From JBGPOS01 sp041488155 (GTDB lineage Bacteria > Chloroflexota > Dehalococcoidia > Tepidiformales > Tepidiformaceae): a stretch of 7,830 nt of DNA. Shown here one piece after another: positions 5,712 through 7,830 of this stretch. The DNA lies in contig JBGPOS010000109.1 of assembly GCA_041488155.1 (NCBI GenBank), positions 1-7,830 of the forward strand, read 5' to 3'. The notes beneath the pieces are model-generated. The model did not search any database, was not told the DNA's origin, and saw only the letters and a list, made by a program, of their open reading frames with translations. Position 1 is the stretch's first letter. Every line of letters starts with the position of its first letter. The translations under genes and the position numbers were made by a program.

Positions 5712-6533
5712 ATGACGCAGCCCATCGACCAACTGAGAGACCTCGGACTGGCGGGCAAGGTCGCCATCGTCACGGGCGGCGGGGCGGCCGGCGATGGGAT
5801 CGGCAACGGACGGGCGGCCGCGATACTGCTCGCGCGAGCGGGAGCGCACGTCGTCGTGGTGGACCGCCGGGTCGAACTCGCCGAGCGCACGGTCGAGATG
5901 ATCAGGGCCGAAGGCGGCTCGGCCGCCGCTCTTGCCGCCGACGTGACCGACGAGAGCCAGTGCCATGACCTGGTGGAGGAAGCCGTGCGGCGTTTCGGGC
6001 GGCTCGATCTGCTTGACAACAACGTCGGGATTGGCAGCCGGGGAAGCGTCGTGGATGAGAGTCCGGACGTCTGGCGGCGAGTGATGCAGGTGAACGTCGA
6101 GAGCATGTTTCTCGTCGCCAAACACGCCATCCCGGCGATGGTGAAGACAGCCGGCGGGGGAGCGATCGTCAACGTGTCGTCGATCTCGGCCTTGCGCCCT
6201 CGAGGGCTCACGGCCTACTCCGTTTCGAAGGGGGCAGTGATTGCTCTGACGAAGGCAATGGCCGTCGACCACGGCCGAGACGGGATCCGGGTCAACTGCG
6301 TCGCGCCTGGGCCGGTGTACACGCCGATGGTCGCCGCCGGGGGGATGAGCGAAGGCGCCCGCGAACGGCGCCGCCAGGCATCGTTGCTCGGGATCGAAGG
6401 CACCGGATGGGACATCGGCAACGCAGTGCGCTTCCTGCTCTCAGACCAGGCTCGGTACATCACCGGCCAGGTGCTCGTCGTCGATGGGGGTACAACGCTG
6501 GTAGGCCCAGCCCGAGCGTCTGACACGCGTTAG
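5712..6533 (+). CDS. SDR-family NAD(P)-dependent oxidoreductase
   Basis: A 273-residue classical short-chain dehydrogenase. The Rossmann nucleotide loop is TGGGAAGDGIGNG (21-33), the longer form with extra residues before GIG seen in one SDR subgroup. Asp51 ends beta-2 (VVVVDRR), which favours NAD over NADP. Further marks are Asp77 (AADV), NNVG (103-106, in place of the usual NNAG), Asn128, catalytic Ser156 or Ser157 (NVSSIS), Tyr169 and Lys173 (YSVSK), VNCVAPGPVYTPM (194-206) and the C-terminal ITGQVLVVDGG (250-260). All catalytic positions are present. The start at 5712 is supported by GGAG (5702-5705) six bases ahead, overlapping the end of the SMP-30 gene region, so the pair is one operon. 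An aldose or hydroxy-acid dehydrogenase making the lactone that SMP-30 opens would fit, but the substrate is inferred from context only. Confidence 0.93.
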   Translation: MTQPIDQLRDLGLAGKVAIVTGGGAAGDGIGNGRAAAILLARAGAHVVVVDRRVELAERTVEMIRAEGGSAAALAADVTDESQCHDLVEEAVRRFGRLDLLDNNVGIGSRGSVVDESPDVWRRVMQVNVESMFLVAKHAIPAMVKTAGGGAIVNVSSISALRPRGLTAYSVSKGAVIALTKAMAVDHGRDGIRVNCVAPGPVYTPMVAAGGMSEGARERRRQASLLGIEGTGWDIGNAVRFLLSDQARYITGQVLVVDGGTTLVGPARASDTR

Positions 6534-6558
6534 GTTTCGCGAAGGGCAGCCTTTCCGC

Positions 6559-6574
6559 CGGCGGGAATCCGCCG
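6559..6574 (+). terminator. GC hairpin after the SMP-30/SDR operon
   Basis: CGGCGG (6559-6564) and CCGCCG (6569-6574) form a 6-bp all-GC stem with a GAAT loop, 25 bases past the SDR stop codon. A smaller stem AAGG/CCTT stands just before it. There is no T-run, so it is a probable 3'-end structure rather than a certain terminator. Confidence 0.4.
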
Positions 6575-6744
6575 CCTGACGGCAGAGCCGTGAGCGCCGC
6601 CGGCAACGAGTTTGTCATTGAGAACTCAGGCCGCGGTCAGGACGGATGGGGGGCTGGCGCGCACTGCCGCCCAGGCCAACGGGAGACGGGCGCGGTGACC
6701 AACCAGCACCAGTTGGACGCCACCGGGGCCGACAGCACCCCATG

Positions 6745-6771
6745 TCGACACTCCGAAACGAACAGTATAGT
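6745..6771 (+). promoter_or_regulatory. Candidate sigma-70 promoter for the kinase gene
   Basis: TCGACA (6745-6750) matches TTGACA at five of six bases and TATAGT (6766-6771) matches TATAAT at five of six, with a 15-nt spacer, slightly short. It lies in the most AT-rich patch of the gap. Transcription would start near 6778, giving a 5' UTR of about 114 nt that contains the 6787-6818 hairpin. Confidence 0.5.
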
Positions 6772-6786
6772 AACGGCGCTACGTTG

Positions 6787-6818
6787 CCGGAGGGTGAGGA
6801 CAGAGCTTCGCCCTCCGG
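6787..6818 (+). promoter_or_regulatory. 13-bp hairpin in the kinase 5' UTR
   Basis: The arms 6787-6799 (CCGGAGGGTGAGG) and 6806-6818 (CTTCGCCCTCCGG) pair along 13 bp, including two G-T wobbles, around the six-base loop ACAGAG. The first eight pairs are perfect. CCTCC at 6812-6816 in the 3' arm is also complementary to GGAGG of the kinase SD (6880-6884), so opening the hairpin could let it mask the ribosome site. The stem is plain in the sequence; the switching idea is inference. I recognise no known riboswitch class. Confidence 0.55.
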
Positions 6819-6891
6819 GCCCGGGATTGTCTCGACCTATCAGAACCCCCTCATCTCTTCAGGCGGTCCGCCGGACAAAGGAGGCGCCGCA

Positions 6892-7830
6892 GTGAGCCCG
6901 CCCTCCTCGCGTGTTGGATCGTTGGGTAACCTCGGCCATTACCGGCTAGTAGAGCGCGTTGGCGGGGGCGGAATGGGGACTGTGTACCGTGCTGTCGATC
7001 AGCGCACGGGAGCTGTCGTGGCCATCAAGATGATGCACCAACAGTTCGAGATGGATAAGTCGTACCTGGAGCGTTTTCGGCGTGAAGCGTATGTCGCGTC
7101 ACTCCTGCGTTCTCCGTACACCGTTCAGGTGCTGGAGTTCGCCCAGGAAGGTGGACGGCACTTCCTCGTTTCAGAGTTCGTGGACGGAGCGCCGCTCTCC
7201 GAGACCATTCAGCAGGGTCGGCTGTCACCGCAGTTCGCCGCGGCCATCGCGATCCAGGTCGGGCTGGCGCTGGTGGAGGCGGAGACCCGGGCCATCATTC
7301 ACCGGGACATCAAGCCCGGGAACATCCTGATCACCAGCGACGGTGCGGCGAAAGTCACCGACTTCGGAATCTCCCGGCTCACCTACACCTCCAACGTGAC
7401 CATGCCCGGGCTCTTCGTTGGTACGGTGGCTTACTCGGCCCCGGAGCAACACCGGGGACAGGCCGACACGAGATCCGACATCTATTCACTGGGGCTCGTG
7501 CTGTTCGAGATGCTCGCGGGTGAGTCTCCGTTCAAGGCCGACACTCCGACGGGCCTGATGCGGCTGCACGAAGAGGCCCCGCCTCCGCTGGAAAAGCTCG
7601 CCGGAGTCCCCCAGCAGCTGGTGGACGTCGTCGCCTGCTGCCTTGAGAAGGACCCGGGCAAGCGCTATCAGCACCCGCAGGACCTCGTAGCGGCGTTGGA
7701 CGGGGCGCGCGCGGCGATGGGCGCGGATCCCGCAGAAGCAACGGTCATCGCCGCTCCAGCCGCGGTCGCCGAGACCCGAATCGAAGCCCGCCAGGGCGTG
7801 GAGCCCCTCGGCGAGCCGATCCCGGAGACC
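6892..7830 (+). CDS. Hanks-type Ser/Thr protein kinase (PknB-like), 3' end outside window
   Basis: The first 313 residues of a eukaryotic-like protein kinase; the frame is open to the last base of the window. The kinase domain spans about 17-275 with every core motif: Gly loop VGGGGMGTVY (23-32), ATP-binding Lys46 (VAIK), alpha-C Glu65, catalytic HRDIKPGN (137-144, Asp139), metal-binding DFG (157-159), activation loop with Ser/Thr at 161-170, GTVAYSAPEQ (177-186) and SDIYSLGLVLFEML (195-208). It should be active in phosphorylating Ser or Thr on target proteins. After 276 an Ala-rich linker starts, with two Thr-containing motifs, EATVIA (282-287) and AETRIEA (293-299), that could be autophosphorylation sites for FHA partners (inference). 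Such kinases usually continue into a transmembrane helix and a sensor domain; that part is not visible. GTG 6892 is chosen because AAAGGAGG (6877-6884) is seven bases upstream. Likely transcribed alone from the promoter near 6745-6771. Confidence 0.95.
   Translation, partial: MSPPSSRVGSLGNLGHYRLVERVGGGGMGTVYRAVDQRTGAVVAIKMMHQQFEMDKSYLERFRREAYVASLLRSPYTVQVLEFAQEGGRHFLVSEFVDGAPLSETIQQGRLSPQFAAAIAIQVGLALVEAETRAIIHRDIKPGNILITSDGAAKVTDFGISRLTYTSNVTMPGLFVGTVAYSAPEQHRGQADTRSDIYSLGLVLFEMLAGESPFKADTPTGLMRLHEEAPPPLEKLAGVPQQLVDVVACCLEKDPGKRYQHPQDLVAALDGARAAMGADPAEATVIAAPAAVAETRIEARQGVEPLGEPIPET

Larger units (their letters stand above)
6534..6891. other. Intergenic region upstream of the kinase
   Basis: This 358-bp gap holds, in order, two short hairpins just after the SDR stop (AAGG/CCTT at 6543-6553 and the stem at 6559-6574), a good promoter at 6745-6771, a 13-bp hairpin at 6787-6818, a small stem GTCC/GGAC at 6866-6876 and the SD at 6877-6884. 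A 101-codon plus-strand ORF (GTG 6590 to TGA 6895) crosses the whole stretch but resembles no family; it is treated as a finding, not a gene. Confidence 0.6.

Noticed and set aside
5393..6272. Minus-strand ORFs of 272 and 188 codons antisense to the SMP-30 and SDR genes
   Set aside because: Shadow frames of two genes with clear catalytic motifs; composition is unlike a folded protein.
1..7830. Search by eye for tRNA, rRNA, transposase, integrase or IS ends
   Set aside because: No such genes or terminal inverted repeats with target duplications were seen; subtle RNAs cannot be excluded without a covariance-model search.

Overview
The window is high-GC bacterial DNA with strong G/C preference at third codon positions. 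It carries a type I-E CRISPR array and genes typical of soil-type, GC-rich lineages: an alpha/beta-hydrolase-like/class III cyclase fusion, a secreted IPT/TIG-repeat protein, an SMP-30/SDR pair and a Hanks-type Ser/Thr kinase. Some genes have clear Shine-Dalgarno (SD) sites, and one tiny ORF shows a TAnnnT box six bases before a GTG, the leaderless pattern common in Actinomycetota and some related phyla. I read it as an uncultured Actinomycetota- or Chloroflexota-like bacterium (inference; nothing here fixes the phylum).

Layout. 1-450: leader-distal end of a CRISPR array (eight repeats seen, seven complete spacers, read left to right, continuing off the left edge; no cas genes in the window). 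455-598: an inverted repeat overlapping the -35 of a good promoter, followed at once by a possible leaderless 29-residue membrane microprotein. 719-1123 (minus): a VOC/glyoxalase-fold protein. 1329-2725: a short leader ORF whose stop overlaps the start of a 449-residue fusion of a degenerate alpha/beta-hydrolase domain and an adenylate/guanylate cyclase domain. 2961-4640: a secreted protein of five IPT/TIG domains with a Trp-rich C-terminal domain. 4850-6533: a two-gene operon of an SMP-30/gluconolactonase-like lactonase and an SDR dehydrogenase, plausibly successive steps of a sugar or hydroxy-acid oxidation route. 6534-6891: a regulatory stretch with a promoter and a stable 5'-UTR hairpin. 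6892-7830: the kinase domain of a Ser/Thr protein kinase cut by the right edge.

The genes do not form one pathway. Two are signalling proteins (cyclase fusion, kinase) and two are a metabolic pair. The best leads are the operator-like inverted repeat and promoter driving a microprotein beside the array, the loss of all expected hydrolase triad residues in the cyclase fusion, the leader ORF coupled to it, and a kinase 5'-UTR hairpin whose 3' arm is complementary to the kinase SD. I found no convincing multi-gene novel system.
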